Positions 44,888-56,413 of a stretch of DNA of 64,000 nucleotides are shown piece by piece. The DNA is taken from NCBI GenBank assembly GCA_004296455.1, contig AP018280.1:186001-250000 (forward strand), in the 5' to 3' direction. The notes beneath the pieces were generated by a model. It was not told the origin of the DNA, did no database searches, and worked only from the letters and a program-made list of their open reading frames with translations. The position numbers and the translations under genes are program-made. This stretch comes from Calothrix sp. NIES-4101. GTDB taxonomy: Bacteria; Cyanobacteriota; Cyanobacteriia; Cyanobacteriales; Nostocaceae. Positions within the stretch are counted from its first letter, which is position 1, and each line of letters begins with the position of its first letter.

Positions 44888-45285
44888 GTTCTGAGGCTGG
44901 AAAAATAATTTGCAAGACTTAATGTTTGAAAAACTAACAGTTAGTGTATCATAATTATTGTGTTGGCAGTATACGTCCTGGGTATATGTCATGCAAACTC
45001 TATCTACCGCATACATAATATTGCAAAATATATTGCAAAATCACCTCATCAACTTGACACAAGTACCTGAAAGCGTGATGGGGGATAAATTTTCAGTGAT
45101 TGGAAGAATCTGCCAACTTATTGTGGCAGCAGTTATTTAGTCAGAAACAAAACAGCGATACTCTTACCCTTCTCCTTGTGGAAATGTTACAGGTTAATCT
45201 CAGCCTGCGTTTGCACTTACGGCAAGCTAATGCAATAGAGTCGCACTCGTCCGCAATTTTTCACAATTTTTATAGACAATAGCAG
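44888..45285. other. Spacer upstream of the flavin monooxygenase gene
   Basis: No convincing gene; a 60-codon frame at 45100 begins with TTG and shows no family features. CTATCTACCGCATACATAAT near 45000-45019 is weakly like the regulon motif (CTATC and ACCG). TATTGCAAAATATATTGCAAAAT at about 45019-45041 is a short direct repeat. Confidence 0.35.
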
Positions 45286-46650
45286 ATGAGCAAAACACGC
45301 AAGTTTCGTTTAGGTGCATTTATCCAAGCCACTGGACATCATGTCTCTGCTTGGCGACATCCCGGTTCGCAAATAGATGCTGGTTTGAACTTTGAGCATT
45401 ACAAAGAAATTACCCAAACTGCCGAACGTGGGTTATTTGATGCAGTTTTTCTGGCAGATAGTCCAGGTGTTTGGGGTGACGCTCCGGAAACCCAGAGTCG
45501 CAATGGTAAAATAGTTCATTTTGAGCCAGTGACGCTGTTTTCAGCTTTGTCGTCTGTCACCAAAAATATTGGTTTTATTGCTACTGCTTCGACTACCTAC
45601 GAAGAACCCTATACCCTGGCTCGTAAGTTTGCTTCTCTGGATCATCTCAGTCATGGTAGGGCAGGATGGAATGTTGTCACCACGGGGAATGAAAATGCCG
45701 CAGGTAATTTTGGTCACGACAAGCATCCCGAACATAGTCTGCGTTACGAACGTGCAGAAGAATTTGTCGAAGTAGTTAAAGGTTTGTGGGATAGCTGGGA
45801 AGATGACGCATTCATTCGTGACAGAGAATCTGGTGTTTACTTCGATACCGATAAACTGCATATACTTAACCACAAGGGTAAACATTTTTCTGTGAGAGGA
45901 CCTTTAAATGTTGGTCGTCCACCCCAGGGTTATCCAGTAATTGTACAGGCTGGAGCTTCGGAAGCAGGAAGGGATTTAGCTGCTCGTACTGCTGAGGTGA
46001 TTTTTACTGCTAATCAAACCCTGGCTGATGCTCAGGAATTTTATGCCGATTTAAAAGGTCGATTGGCAAAATATGGACGCTCTCCAGATGATTTAAAAAT
46101 CATGCCCGGAGCTTTTCCGGTGATTGGACGTACAGAAGCGGAAGCTCAAGAAAAGTATGAATTTCTGCAATCATTAATTCATCCTGATGTTGCCTGGGGA
46201 ATTTTAAATAAGTATTACAAAAATGTCGATTTGTCCCAATATTCCCTAGATGATTTAGCTCCTGAATTAAACAGCGAAACTAACAATAATAAGAGTCGTC
46301 TGAAACTGGTCAAAGATTTAGCGAATCGTGGTAATTTAACACTACGTCAATTGTATTTAGCATTGGCTACTGCAAGGGGGCATCGTACCATAATTGGAAC
46401 CCCTGAAAGCATTGCTGACCAACTAGAGGAATGGTTTAACAACGGTGCAGCAGATGGTTTTAATATCATGCCACCAGTTTTACCGACAGCATTAGATGAC
46501 TTTGTGAATCTGGTAATTCCAATCCTGCAAAAACGGGGACTTTTCCGTACTGAATATGAGGGTAGTACCCTGAGAGAAAATCTCGGTTTACGTCGTCCTC
46601 AAAATAATTTTGCAGCGAAACAAGTGGATGAAAGATTAGTTTTGGCATAA
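45286..46650 (+). CDS. LLM-class flavin-dependent monooxygenase (NtaA/SnaA/DszA/DmoA family)
   Basis: 454 residues. Family markers: HHVSAWRHPGSQIDAGLNFEHYKEI, GLFDAVFLADSPGVWGDAPE, SLDHLSHGRAGWNVVTTGNENAAGNFG, RYERAEEFVEVVKGLWDSWEDDA and PQGYPVIVQAGASEAGRDLAA. Members use FMNH2 supplied by a separate reductase and oxidise nitrilotriacetate, dibenzothiophene sulfone, dimethyl sulfide or alkanesulfonates. In a sulfur-scavenging cluster a C-S bond-breaking role is likely. The nitroreductase at 31998 could be its flavin reductase. It is followed by an amidohydrolase gene. Confidence 0.9.
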   Translation: MSKTRKFRLGAFIQATGHHVSAWRHPGSQIDAGLNFEHYKEITQTAERGLFDAVFLADSPGVWGDAPETQSRNGKIVHFEPVTLFSALSSVTKNIGFIATASTTYEEPYTLARKFASLDHLSHGRAGWNVVTTGNENAAGNFGHDKHPEHSLRYERAEEFVEVVKGLWDSWEDDAFIRDRESGVYFDTDKLHILNHKGKHFSVRGPLNVGRPPQGYPVIVQAGASEAGRDLAARTAEVIFTANQTLADAQEFYADLKGRLAKYGRSPDDLKIMPGAFPVIGRTEAEAQEKYEFLQSLIHPDVAWGILNKYYKNVDLSQYSLDDLAPELNSETNNNKSRLKLVKDLANRGNLTLRQLYLALATARGHRTIIGTPESIADQLEEWFNNGAADGFNIMPPVLPTALDDFVNLVIPILQKRGLFRTEYEGSTLRENLGLRRPQNNFAAKQVDERLVLA

Positions 46651-46845
46651 TCAATAAATTTTATTTTCTCCAAATGGTTAAGGCATACCAAAACAAGGAT
46701 AACTTTTGTCGATCGCCTCCTATTTCACATATTCTGATGCGATTGAGTATTCCCACAAATGTAACCAAAAAGCTAACAACTTTTGGATACAAAATGACCT
46801 AAAAGATTGAATCCTCAGCACAATCTGTAATTAAAGGAAATCAAA

Positions 46846-48384
46846 ATGACTGAATATAGCCGCTTAAAAACTTCCCGCTCTGCTGCCATCAAAGCGAACC
46901 TCGATTATCCCATCATCGATACCGATGTTCATACCAACGATTTCACACCCGCGATTGAGGATTACATTGCCAACTATGGTGGTGCAAAGCTCGTAGATGC
47001 ATTACGCAAAGCAGAATCCTCCCGTCTCAACTCGAAAACCGACGGGAAAGACTGGTATCAACAAACCCCAGAAGAACGTCAATATAACCGGACAATTCGC
47101 TCTCCTTGGTGGGCAAGAGTCACCCGCAATACCTTAGATTTGGCGACTTACACTTTGCCAGAATTATTCTATCAGCGTCAGGCAGAGCAAGGGTCAGACT
47201 ATTCTGTTCTGTTTCCCAACAATGTGCTAGCACCAACAGGAGCAGGTAAAGAACATCGTCAAGCATTGCAACGAGCAGTGAATCACTACCATGCTGACTT
47301 GTATCGCAAATATAGCGATCGCCTAACGACCGTAGCTGGTATTCCGATGAATACCCCCGAAGAAGCGATTGAAGAATTAGAATTTGCAGTAAAAACTCTG
47401 GGGTTAAAAGTAGCAAATATTCCGGGTGGAGTGAAAAGACCAATTAAGGCGATCGCGGATAAATATCCAGCCGATAAATATCCAGAAATCGCTAAACACG
47501 CCTCTTACATGGACTTCTACGGAATCGATAGCGAATACGATTACGATCCATTCTGGGCAAAAGTCGTTGAATTAGGTGTACCAGTTACTACTCACTACGG
47601 TAGCCAAGGTTGGACTGGACGCTCTTCCATCAGTAACTACATGAACAACCATATCGGTCACTTTGCCGATGGTTCCCAAGCCTTTGCTAAAGCTCTGTTC
47701 TTTGGTGGTGTTACCAAACGTTTCCCACAGCTACGGGTCGGAATGCTGGAAGGTGGAGCCGATTGGGGCGCTCATGTCTACATCCATTTGGTAGATCGTT
47801 TCTCCAAACGTAGTCTCAAAGGATTGCAGAACTACAATCCCGATTTGACCAATTCCAATGAATTGTACGAATTATTCCAGCGTTTTGGTAGCGAGTTTAT
47901 AGAAGCCTTTCCTCTCAGCAATGAGGAATTAACCAAGACTGTGCTTGGTTCTTCCTTCAATCGTTATAGCCGTCAACCAGCAGCTAACGAACTCGAAGAC
48001 TTTGCCGCAGCAGGTATCGAAACCATTGAAGATATCCGCGATCGCTGGGTTAATAGTTTCTTCTTTGGTTCCGAATCCGATGACCGCACCATTGCCACAG
48101 CTTTCAACAATAAAGCTAATCCTTTAGGTGTCAAAATTAACGCCATCTATTCCTCAGACGTTGGTCACTGGGATGTGCCCGATTTAACTGACCCCTTAGC
48201 AGAAAGCTGGGATTTAGTAGTGGAAGGTGTGATTTCAGAAGCCGACTTTAAGTCCTACGTCTTCGCTAATCCCTACAAGTTTTACACCGAAGCTAACCCC
48301 GACTTCTTCAAGGGTACAGCTGTTGAATCCAAGGTAAGTAAAATCGAATCTGCACAAGCTGATAAAGGTTTAGTAACTGCTTAA
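46846..48384 (+). CDS. Amidohydrolase-2 (ACMSD-like) family protein
   Basis: 512 residues, long for the family. IIDTDVHTNDFTPAIEDYI replaces the usual DxHxH with a D-V-H start; PVTTHYGSQGW and GMLEGGADWGAHVYIHLVDRF supply further His/Asp positions, and SSDVGHWDVPD the late Asp/His. Such metal-dependent enzymes hydrolyse or decarboxylate aromatic and related carboxylates. AAGGAAATC lies before the ATG. In other bacteria this type of protein sits beside LLM monooxygenases, so it likely acts on the product of that reaction; the exact reaction is unknown. Confidence 0.85.
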   Translation: MTEYSRLKTSRSAAIKANLDYPIIDTDVHTNDFTPAIEDYIANYGGAKLVDALRKAESSRLNSKTDGKDWYQQTPEERQYNRTIRSPWWARVTRNTLDLATYTLPELFYQRQAEQGSDYSVLFPNNVLAPTGAGKEHRQALQRAVNHYHADLYRKYSDRLTTVAGIPMNTPEEAIEELEFAVKTLGLKVANIPGGVKRPIKAIADKYPADKYPEIAKHASYMDFYGIDSEYDYDPFWAKVVELGVPVTTHYGSQGWTGRSSISNYMNNHIGHFADGSQAFAKALFFGGVTKRFPQLRVGMLEGGADWGAHVYIHLVDRFSKRSLKGLQNYNPDLTNSNELYELFQRFGSEFIEAFPLSNEELTKTVLGSSFNRYSRQPAANELEDFAAAGIETIEDIRDRWVNSFFFGSESDDRTIATAFNNKANPLGVKINAIYSSDVGHWDVPDLTDPLAESWDLVVEGVISEADFKSYVFANPYKFYTEANPDFFKGTAVESKVSKIESAQADKGLVTA

Positions 48385-48620
48385 GAAGCTTGCAAAATGT
48401 AGTTGTTGCAAACATTAGAGAATTGATTTTTGGCTTGACAAGTGTTCTCTAACAAGGTGATCGGAGGTGGAAAGGAGGCAGAAATTTTTCCCATCTCCAT
48501 CATCTCTTTCTTATCTTTCTGGTTGCGATCGCGATGCTTGATCCCAAACGCGGGCAATTTATCTAAATTAATACGTCGGCAAGATGCCTGCACTAGCTTG
48601 AAAAAGCAGGGGAACTGGGG

Positions 48621-48728
48621 GACAAGGAGGACAAGGGAGACAAGGGAGACAAGGGGGATAAGGGGGATAAGGGGGACAAGGAGGACAAGGGGGATAAGGG
48701 GGACAAGGAGGACAAGGGGGATAAGGGA
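48621..48728. repeat. 9-base tandem repeat array (12 units)
   Basis: Twelve uninterrupted units of GAYAAGGRR (GACAAGGAG, GACAAGGGA, GATAAGGGG and so on). Purine-rich on the plus strand. It lies in the spacer between the amidohydrolase and esterase genes. Such arrays are common between cyanobacterial genes and vary in copy number. No coding role. Confidence 0.9.
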
Positions 48729-48844
48729 GAAATAATTAATGCCCAATGCCTATTTTCATCTGTCCTGGTGTACGCAGTACTCGAAGAGAAGGCTAGCGCC
48801 TACATGACGGCTACTTCAATAAAAACAATTTACAGGCAATATTT

Positions 48845-49510
48845 ATGACCATCGAAAAACGTTCTCAAGATACTATCAAAGGCTCTTTACCTTATCTGTT
48901 CTCAGCAGTTTCTAATAATACCAACACACCTGCTCCTTTGGTATTGTTTCTACATGGAGCGCGAGACAGAGGAACCGATTTAAATGTATTACTAACATGG
49001 GGTTTCCCTCGTTTTGTCGATACTTCAGATTCCTTACCTTATTTCTTTGCTGCTCCCCAACTTCCTGAAGGACAAACCTGGGTAGAGCGGGAGTCAGATG
49101 TAATTGCTTTACTAGATGAATTGATAGTTTCCCATCCCATCGATCCATCCCGTGTAATTTTATCTGGGTTTAGCTTAGGTACTGCTGGAGCTTGGCATAT
49201 TGCAGCTAATTATCCTGAGCGCTTTGCTGGTTTAGTAGCAGTATCCGGTCGTGTACCTCAGAGATTAGAAGAAACCCAACTAGCTGCACTTAAGGAAATT
49301 CCCATCCAAATCTTCCAAGGTGGTAAAGACGAAAAACTGTCTATTGATGATACGCAGCAGATTGTCGATACCTTGCGAGGAGTGGGAGCAAAAGTAGATT
49401 TTACTATCCTGTCAGAAGGTGATCATTTCATTGCTGATGAAGTTTACAGCGACCCCAAATTGCAAGAATGGTTGATTTCTCAGAGTCGTCAAGCTTCTGT
49501 AGCTGTGTAG
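48845..49510 (+). CDS. Phospholipase/carboxylesterase-like alpha/beta hydrolase
   Basis: 221 residues, no signal peptide. VLFLHGARDRGTDLN (oxyanion), DPSRVILSGFSLGTAGAWHIAA with the Ser nucleophile, IQIFQGGKDEKLSID (Asp) and ILSEGDHFIADEV (His). Of the dienelactone hydrolase/carboxylesterase type that hydrolyse short esters. Together with the amidohydrolase and the aldo/keto reductase on either side it may form a catabolic unit. A short-chain ester substrate is inferred. Confidence 0.85.
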   Translation: MTIEKRSQDTIKGSLPYLFSAVSNNTNTPAPLVLFLHGARDRGTDLNVLLTWGFPRFVDTSDSLPYFFAAPQLPEGQTWVERESDVIALLDELIVSHPIDPSRVILSGFSLGTAGAWHIAANYPERFAGLVAVSGRVPQRLEETQLAALKEIPIQIFQGGKDEKLSIDDTQQIVDTLRGVGAKVDFTILSEGDHFIADEVYSDPKLQEWLISQSRQASVAV

Positions 49511-49540
49511 TTTATTATCGCTTTCTCTAAGTAGGGAGAG

Positions 49541-49576
49541 GACAAGGAAGACAAGGAAGATGAGGGAGACAAGGGG
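49541..49576. repeat. Short 9-base tandem repeat (4 units)
   Basis: Units GACAAGGAA, GACAAGGAA, GATGAGGGA and GACAAGGGG, the same family as at 48621 and 54530, in the spacer before the aldo/keto reductase gene. Confidence 0.8.
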
Positions 49577-49628
49577 GAAATATCCCTCCAATTAACCTTG
49601 ACGTAGTACTAGATGAAAGTCAGTAATT

Positions 49629-50627
49629 ATGACATTACCAACAACAAAACTCGGTAAAACTGGATTGACTGTTTCTCGTCTCTGCTTGGGAACTATGACT
49701 TTTGGATTGCAAGCAGATGAAGAAACTTCCCAACGAATTCTTGATACTGCTGCCGATGGTGGTATTAATTTTTTAGATACAGCTGATGTTTATCCCCTCG
49801 GTGGTGGAGTCGCAACAGCCGGACGTACAGAAGAAATTATTGGACGGTGGCTTAAGGGTAAACGCGATCGCTTTATCGTCGCAACTAAGTGTGTGGGCAA
49901 GGTGGGAACTGCTCCTTGGGATCAGGGTGCTTCACGCAAACATATTTTAGATGCGATCGACGCTTCCCTAAGACGACTGGGAACCGATTATGTTGATTTG
50001 TATCAATTACATTCCGATGATACCTCCACACCCCTTGATGAAACCTTAGAAGCTTTAGATACCATAGTTCGGGCTGGTAAAGTCCGCTATATCGGAGTTT
50101 CTAACTTCCTTGCTTACCGACTAGCACTGGCTCTGGGTCGGGCTGAAGTACGTAATTTAACTAAATTTATTTCCGTACAACCTCGTTATAATCTCCTGTT
50201 TAGGGAAATAGAGCGGGAATTATTGCCTTTAGCAGAGGAAGCAGGATTGGGTGTAATTCCTTACAATCCCTTGGCAGGCGGATTACTGACAGGTAAACAT
50301 AATCTTGCTCAGGGACCAACCGAAGGTACTCGTTTTACCCTGGGTGCTGCTGCTGAACGCTATCAAGAACGTTATTGGCGCGATCGCGAGTTTCAAACAG
50401 TCGAAGAGTTACGCACAGTAGCAGATTTAGCTGGATTGTCACTGACTACTCTTTCTTTGGCTTGGGTATTAGCAAATCCAATTATCACTGCTCCAATAAT
50501 TGGTGCAAGTCGTCCAGAGCAACTTGCTGATAGTTTGAAAGCAATAGAAGTAAAACTTGACGACAGCTGGAAACAAAAACTTGACAATATCACAGCTGAA
50601 TACCGCAAAGGAGATGCCGTGCGTTAG
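49629..50627 (+). CDS. Aldo/keto reductase
   Basis: 332 residues. LGKTGLTVSRLCLGTMTFG, INFLDTADVYPLGG (Asp and Tyr of the tetrad), FIVATKCVGKVG (Lys), YVDLYQLHSDD (His), VRYIGVSNFLAYRLA and NPIITAPIIGASRPEQLADSLKAIE are the full AKR pattern, close to the YajO/general-stress group. It reduces aldehydes or ketones with NADPH. It follows the esterase gene by about 120 bases with a small tandem repeat between. Confidence 0.9.
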   Translation: MTLPTTKLGKTGLTVSRLCLGTMTFGLQADEETSQRILDTAADGGINFLDTADVYPLGGGVATAGRTEEIIGRWLKGKRDRFIVATKCVGKVGTAPWDQGASRKHILDAIDASLRRLGTDYVDLYQLHSDDTSTPLDETLEALDTIVRAGKVRYIGVSNFLAYRLALALGRAEVRNLTKFISVQPRYNLLFREIERELLPLAEEAGLGVIPYNPLAGGLLTGKHNLAQGPTEGTRFTLGAAAERYQERYWRDREFQTVEELRTVADLAGLSLTTLSLAWVLANPIITAPIIGASRPEQLADSLKAIEVKLDDSWKQKLDNITAEYRKGDAVR

Positions 50628-50750
50628 CAATAAGTGGTAGTTGAAAATAAATGTTACATTTTTAAAATCCCAAACCATTGCAAATACTACACTCTGCTCA
50701 TAATCATCATGTGTAATTAATTTTCAACACCTACTTAACTGCATTCATTT

Positions 50751-51194
50751 ATGAAGTGGGAAAAAGGAGAATTCACAGTTGTCGATCGTCGGGAAGCTTT
50801 AGATGTTGAGCTGATTTACAACTTCTTAAGCAAGTCCTCATACTGGGCAAAGGGTATACCGAGAGAAGTTGTCGTTAAAGCTCTTGATCATTCTTTATGC
50901 TTTGGACTTTTTAAGGATCATCGGCAAATTGGCTTCGGTCGTGTGGTGACCGATCTCGCTACCTTTGCTTACCTCGCTGATGTTTTTATTGTTGAGGACT
51001 ATCGAGGGAAAGGGTTGGGAAAATGGTTACTTGAATGCATTCTGAAGCACCCGGAGCTTCAAGGTTTACGACGTTGGATGTTAAGCACTGCGGATGCACA
51101 GGAGTTGTATCATCAATTTGGCTTTAAATCGTTGCTCAAGCCTGAAAGATTTATGGAAAAGCATAATCCCGATATCTATCAGCATGAAGTTTAA
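50751..51194 (+). CDS. GNAT-family acetyltransferase
   Basis: 147 residues. ELIYNFLSKSSYWAKGIPREVV, LADVFIVEDYRGKGLGKWLLECI (the V-x-x-x-R-G-x-G-x-G acetyl-CoA loop) and LYHQFGFKSLLKPERFMEK are those of a small GNAT enzyme of the PA0478/YkkB type. Substrate unknown. A second GNAT gene follows 63 bases downstream. Confidence 0.85.
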   Translation: MKWEKGEFTVVDRREALDVELIYNFLSKSSYWAKGIPREVVVKALDHSLCFGLFKDHRQIGFGRVVTDLATFAYLADVFIVEDYRGKGLGKWLLECILKHPELQGLRRWMLSTADAQELYHQFGFKSLLKPERFMEKHNPDIYQHEV

Positions 51195-51257
51195 CATTGT
51201 GCTTTTGGAAATAAGCGCAGTCATTAGCGATTAACTTGGCAGTGAGAAGAATTAGAT

Positions 51258-51683
51258 ATGACAGAAATCAGACGCGCAAGACTTCTGGATATCGAAAGCA
51301 TTAGAGCTTTTTACAAGCAATGTGGATATGGAGGTGATCTGAGTGAGGAAGCTTTGACACTTATGGCTCAACTAGAGGGACAAATTATCGGGGCAGTCCG
51401 GTTATGTCCAAATATCGATTTTTTTACCCTTCGAGGAATGCAGGTATTAGCTCCGTTTCAGCGTCAGGGTATTGGTACACGACTACTTCAAGCCTGTATC
51501 GATCAACTTGCTGGACAAGTTTGTTACTGTATCCCGTGGCAGCATTTGAAATCGTTCTATCAACAATTAGGGTTTCGAGAAGTTTCACCAAACGAGGTTC
51601 CAAACCTATTGAGTGAGCGATTTAATAACTACATCTCTAGAAATATGAATGTCATTCTAATGCACCGGTTGCCAACCGCATAA
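51258..51683 (+). CDS. GNAT-family acetyltransferase
   Basis: 141 residues. RRARLLDIESIRAFYKQCGYGG, TLRGMQVLAPFQRQGIGTRLLQACID (acetyl-CoA loop Q-R-Q-G-I-G) and LKSFYQQLGFREVSP. It is one of three GNAT genes in the window (one broken, at 16851). Probably cotranscribed with the GNAT and HAD genes on either side; substrate unknown. Confidence 0.85.
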   Translation: MTEIRRARLLDIESIRAFYKQCGYGGDLSEEALTLMAQLEGQIIGAVRLCPNIDFFTLRGMQVLAPFQRQGIGTRLLQACIDQLAGQVCYCIPWQHLKSFYQQLGFREVSPNEVPNLLSERFNNYISRNMNVILMHRLPTA

Positions 51684-51713
51684 CAAGCCCTTCGTAATTT
51701 AATGATTTAATCA

Positions 51714-52382
51714 ATGGTGAAATCAGTTCTTTTCGATTTAGATGAAACATTACTCGATCGCGATACCTCGATTAAGCAATTCATCACTGCACAGTACGAT
51801 AGGTTGATTGCCCACTTAAATCACATTCCTAAAAGCAATTACATTACTCGCTTCATCGAGCTAGATTCCCATGGCTATATTTGGAAAGATAAGGTTTATC
51901 AACAGTTAGTTTCAGAATTTGGAATTATGGGGATTAGTTGGCAAGAATTACTTGAAGACTACGAAACCCAGTTTCAGTTTCATTGCGTTCCATTTGATTT
52001 CCTGAAGGAGACATTGAACTGGTTGAAACAGCAAGATTATTTGTTAGGGATCATCACTAACGGATTAGGGCATTTTCAAGCTCGTGCAATTGATGGATTG
52101 GGCATTCGAGACTACTTTGATGTCATCTTGATTTCGGAAGTTGAACAAGTCAGAAAACCCCAACTTGAAATTTTTCGGAGAGCCACAAATCGATTAGGTG
52201 TGGCAGCCCAGGACAGCATTTTTATTGGGGATCATCCTGAAGCAGACATAATCGGGGCAAAGAATGCTGGAATGATGGCGATTTGGAAACGCAGTCCACA
52301 CTGGATAGAGGCAAAAGAAGCAGATGCAGTCATCGATGAACTGAATGAGATTCCTTCTATTCTTCAAAGTAAGCATAGTTGA
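51714..52382 (+). CDS. HAD-superfamily hydrolase (subfamily IA)
   Basis: 222 residues. Motif I VLFDLDETLLDRD, motif II IITNGLG, motif III near EVEQVRKPQLEIF (Lys) and motif IV FIGDHPEADIIGAKNAGM. A helical cap lies between motifs I and II. The type is a phosphatase of small phosphorylated metabolites. The truncated gene at 52459 is a close relative. Substrate unknown. Confidence 0.85.
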   Translation: MVKSVLFDLDETLLDRDTSIKQFITAQYDRLIAHLNHIPKSNYITRFIELDSHGYIWKDKVYQQLVSEFGIMGISWQELLEDYETQFQFHCVPFDFLKETLNWLKQQDYLLGIITNGLGHFQARAIDGLGIRDYFDVILISEVEQVRKPQLEIFRRATNRLGVAAQDSIFIGDHPEADIIGAKNAGMMAIWKRSPHWIEAKEADAVIDELNEIPSILQSKHS

Positions 52383-52458
52383 AAACTATCAATTCGATCG
52401 CATTTGTTAATGCATAAGATTACACAGGTTGCATCGTATCTCCATTTTGGAGCGCATT

Positions 52459-52652
52459 ATGATTAAAGCTATATTATTGGACCTTGACGATACTTTAATA
52501 GATCATGACTCCCCAATCAGAGATGTAACAAGTGCTTTATTCGATCGTATCCTGCCCAAACGAGAACGAGAGCACATAGCATTTACAGAATGGTGGTTCT
52601 TGTTAAACAGTGAAATAGTGGCAAATTGTGATGATGTTAGGGAGAATATGAA

Positions 52653-52656
<4 letters not shown>
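52459..52656 (+). pseudogene. Truncated HAD-hydrolase fragment
   Basis: 65 codons from the ATG at 52459. IKAILLDLDDTLIDHDSPIRDVTSALFDR is the start of a HAD protein like the one at 51714, but the frame ends after the beginning of the cap domain; motifs II-IV are missing. The ABC transporter GTG at 52653 overlaps its last codons. Probably the remains of a duplicated gene cut off by a deletion. Confidence 0.7.
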
Positions 52657-54645
<1,989 letters not shown>

Positions 54646-54751
54646 TTATACTCGTACACTTTGCGGGGGATGCGTTTACACAAGACTCTGACCCAATCGT
54701 GAGGTACAAAAGGGCGATTGAGGAAGAAATTAATAACAATTCAAAGGACAA

Positions 54752-56392
54752 ATGATCATGTTTGTTAATCCTGAAAATGAACTGCAATTAACCACTGATG
54801 TATTGGTAATTGGTGGAGGTCCTGCGGCAGCATGGGCAGCTTGGTCGGCAGCTTTCCAAGGTGTGAAAGTAATTGTTGTTGATAAAGGTTTCCTTGGTAC
54901 GAGTGGTGCAGCTGCTGCCAGTGGAAACGGAATTATGGCTCCTTCTCCAGAAAATTGGGAAAAAGTTGCATCAGAACGCTACCGTGTTGGTAAAAATCTG
55001 GCTAACTTACGTTGGATTGAGCGAGTGATTGAAAAAACTTGGTTAAGTTTACCCCTGGTCGAAGATTGGGGTTATCGTTTCCCCAAAGAAAACGGGGAAT
55101 CGGTGCGCCAAAGTTATTATGGACCTGAATATATGCGAGTGCTTCGCAAAGAACTGTTACGGCTTGGTGTACAAATTCTTGACCAAAGTCCCGCTTTAGA
55201 ACTTTTATTAGCTGAAGATGGCTCGGTGGCAGGTGCAAGAGGTATACAACGACAACATCACCGTGCTTATACTATTCGTGCGGCTGCGGTAGTTATGGCA
55301 AATGGCGGTTGTGCATTCTTAAGTAAAGCTTTGGGTTGCAATACCAATACCGGGGACGGAATGCTCATGGCTGTAGAAGCGGGGGGTGAACTTTCTAGTA
55401 TGGAAGCTTCCAATCACTACGCTATCTCCACTGCCTTTAATGCCACCGTAACACGGGGTGTTCCCTTTGGTTGGGCTAGTTACAGCGATGAAGCAGGTAA
55501 TGATTTAGGTGGCTACATCAATGGTCGTCGTGACCCAGCATTTCTTCCCAATGCTCTGCTTAAGGGTCAGGTTTACGCTCGTTTAGATCGAGCCACACCG
55601 GAAGTCAAAGCAGTAATTGAAAAATCCCATTTCATCGCTTTTCTACCTTATAAAAAAGCTGGAATTGACCCCTATAGTGAACGAGTACCCGTGACCTTAG
55701 TATTAGAAGGTACAGTTCGCGGTACGGGTGGTATCAGGATTATCAATGATAATTGCGCTACTAAAGTTCCTGGACTCTACGCAGCTGGGGATGCAGCATC
55801 GCGGGAATTTTTAGCGGGGTTAGCTTCCGGTGGTGGTGGTCCCAATGCCGCTTGGGCAATTTCCACAGGACAATGGGCTGGAGAAGGTGCGGCTATATTT
55901 GCCAAAAAATTAGGAAACCATGCTCACGAAAGAATTGCCCATCCCGTTGGTCAAGCCGGATTGAGGAGTCATTCCCCAAGTTCCGAAACATGCGATCGCG
56001 AAGCCATTGTTAAGGGTGTACAAGCCGAGGTATTCCCCTTGGAAAAAAATTATCTACGTTCCGAATCAAAACTGTTAGATTCCCTCGCTAAATTAGAAAC
56101 TTTATGGCAACAGGTACAAAATAGCCCCAAACAAGATACCGTCCGCGATGTGGAATTTTCTCGACGAGCGGCTGCATTAACTGCTGTAGCCCGATGGGGA
56201 TATTTTAGCGCCCTCCATCGCACAGAAACCCGCAGCGAACATATTCGCATAGACTACCCAGAAACCGATCCCAATCAACGCTATTACCAAGCCACAGGCG
56301 GTTTAGACAAACTTTGGGTGAGACAGGATTGGATTGTAGATCCAGTTGACACACCATCAAAATTAATTACTCAAACCACAGCTTCGGTATAA
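54752..56392 (+). CDS. AprA-like FAD flavoprotein (second, divergent copy)
   Basis: 546 residues. DVLVIGGGPAAAWAAWSAA (about 16-34), ALGCNTNTGDGMLMAVEAGGEL, VRGTGGIRIINDNCATKVPGLYAAGDAAS and LASGGGGPNAAWAISTGQWAGEGAA follow the fumarate reductase/APS reductase alpha fold. The active-site His segment GHSASG of the copy at 15105 is not present here; an Arg in EGTVRGTGG takes the place, so the chemistry should differ. A dicluster ferredoxin follows after 21 bases. RBS AAAGGAC. An electron-accepting or -donating reaction on a sulfur or carboxylate compound is likely. Confidence 0.8.
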   Translation: MIMFVNPENELQLTTDVLVIGGGPAAAWAAWSAAFQGVKVIVVDKGFLGTSGAAAASGNGIMAPSPENWEKVASERYRVGKNLANLRWIERVIEKTWLSLPLVEDWGYRFPKENGESVRQSYYGPEYMRVLRKELLRLGVQILDQSPALELLLAEDGSVAGARGIQRQHHRAYTIRAAAVVMANGGCAFLSKALGCNTNTGDGMLMAVEAGGELSSMEASNHYAISTAFNATVTRGVPFGWASYSDEAGNDLGGYINGRRDPAFLPNALLKGQVYARLDRATPEVKAVIEKSHFIAFLPYKKAGIDPYSERVPVTLVLEGTVRGTGGIRIINDNCATKVPGLYAAGDAASREFLAGLASGGGGPNAAWAISTGQWAGEGAAIFAKKLGNHAHERIAHPVGQAGLRSHSPSSETCDREAIVKGVQAEVFPLEKNYLRSESKLLDSLAKLETLWQQVQNSPKQDTVRDVEFSRRAAALTAVARWGYFSALHRTETRSEHIRIDYPETDPNQRYYQATGGLDKLWVRQDWIVDPVDTPSKLITQTTASV

Positions 56393-56413
56393 AAGTTTAG
56401 TAGGAACAGTATC

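Noticed and set aside
45100-45282. 60-codon frame just before the flavin monooxygenase
   Set aside because: It starts with TTG, has no ribosome site, and no recognisable features; more likely leader sequence.
48621-48728. CRISPR array
   Set aside because: The units are 9 bases and contiguous, with no spacers and no cas genes nearby; it is a simple tandem repeat.
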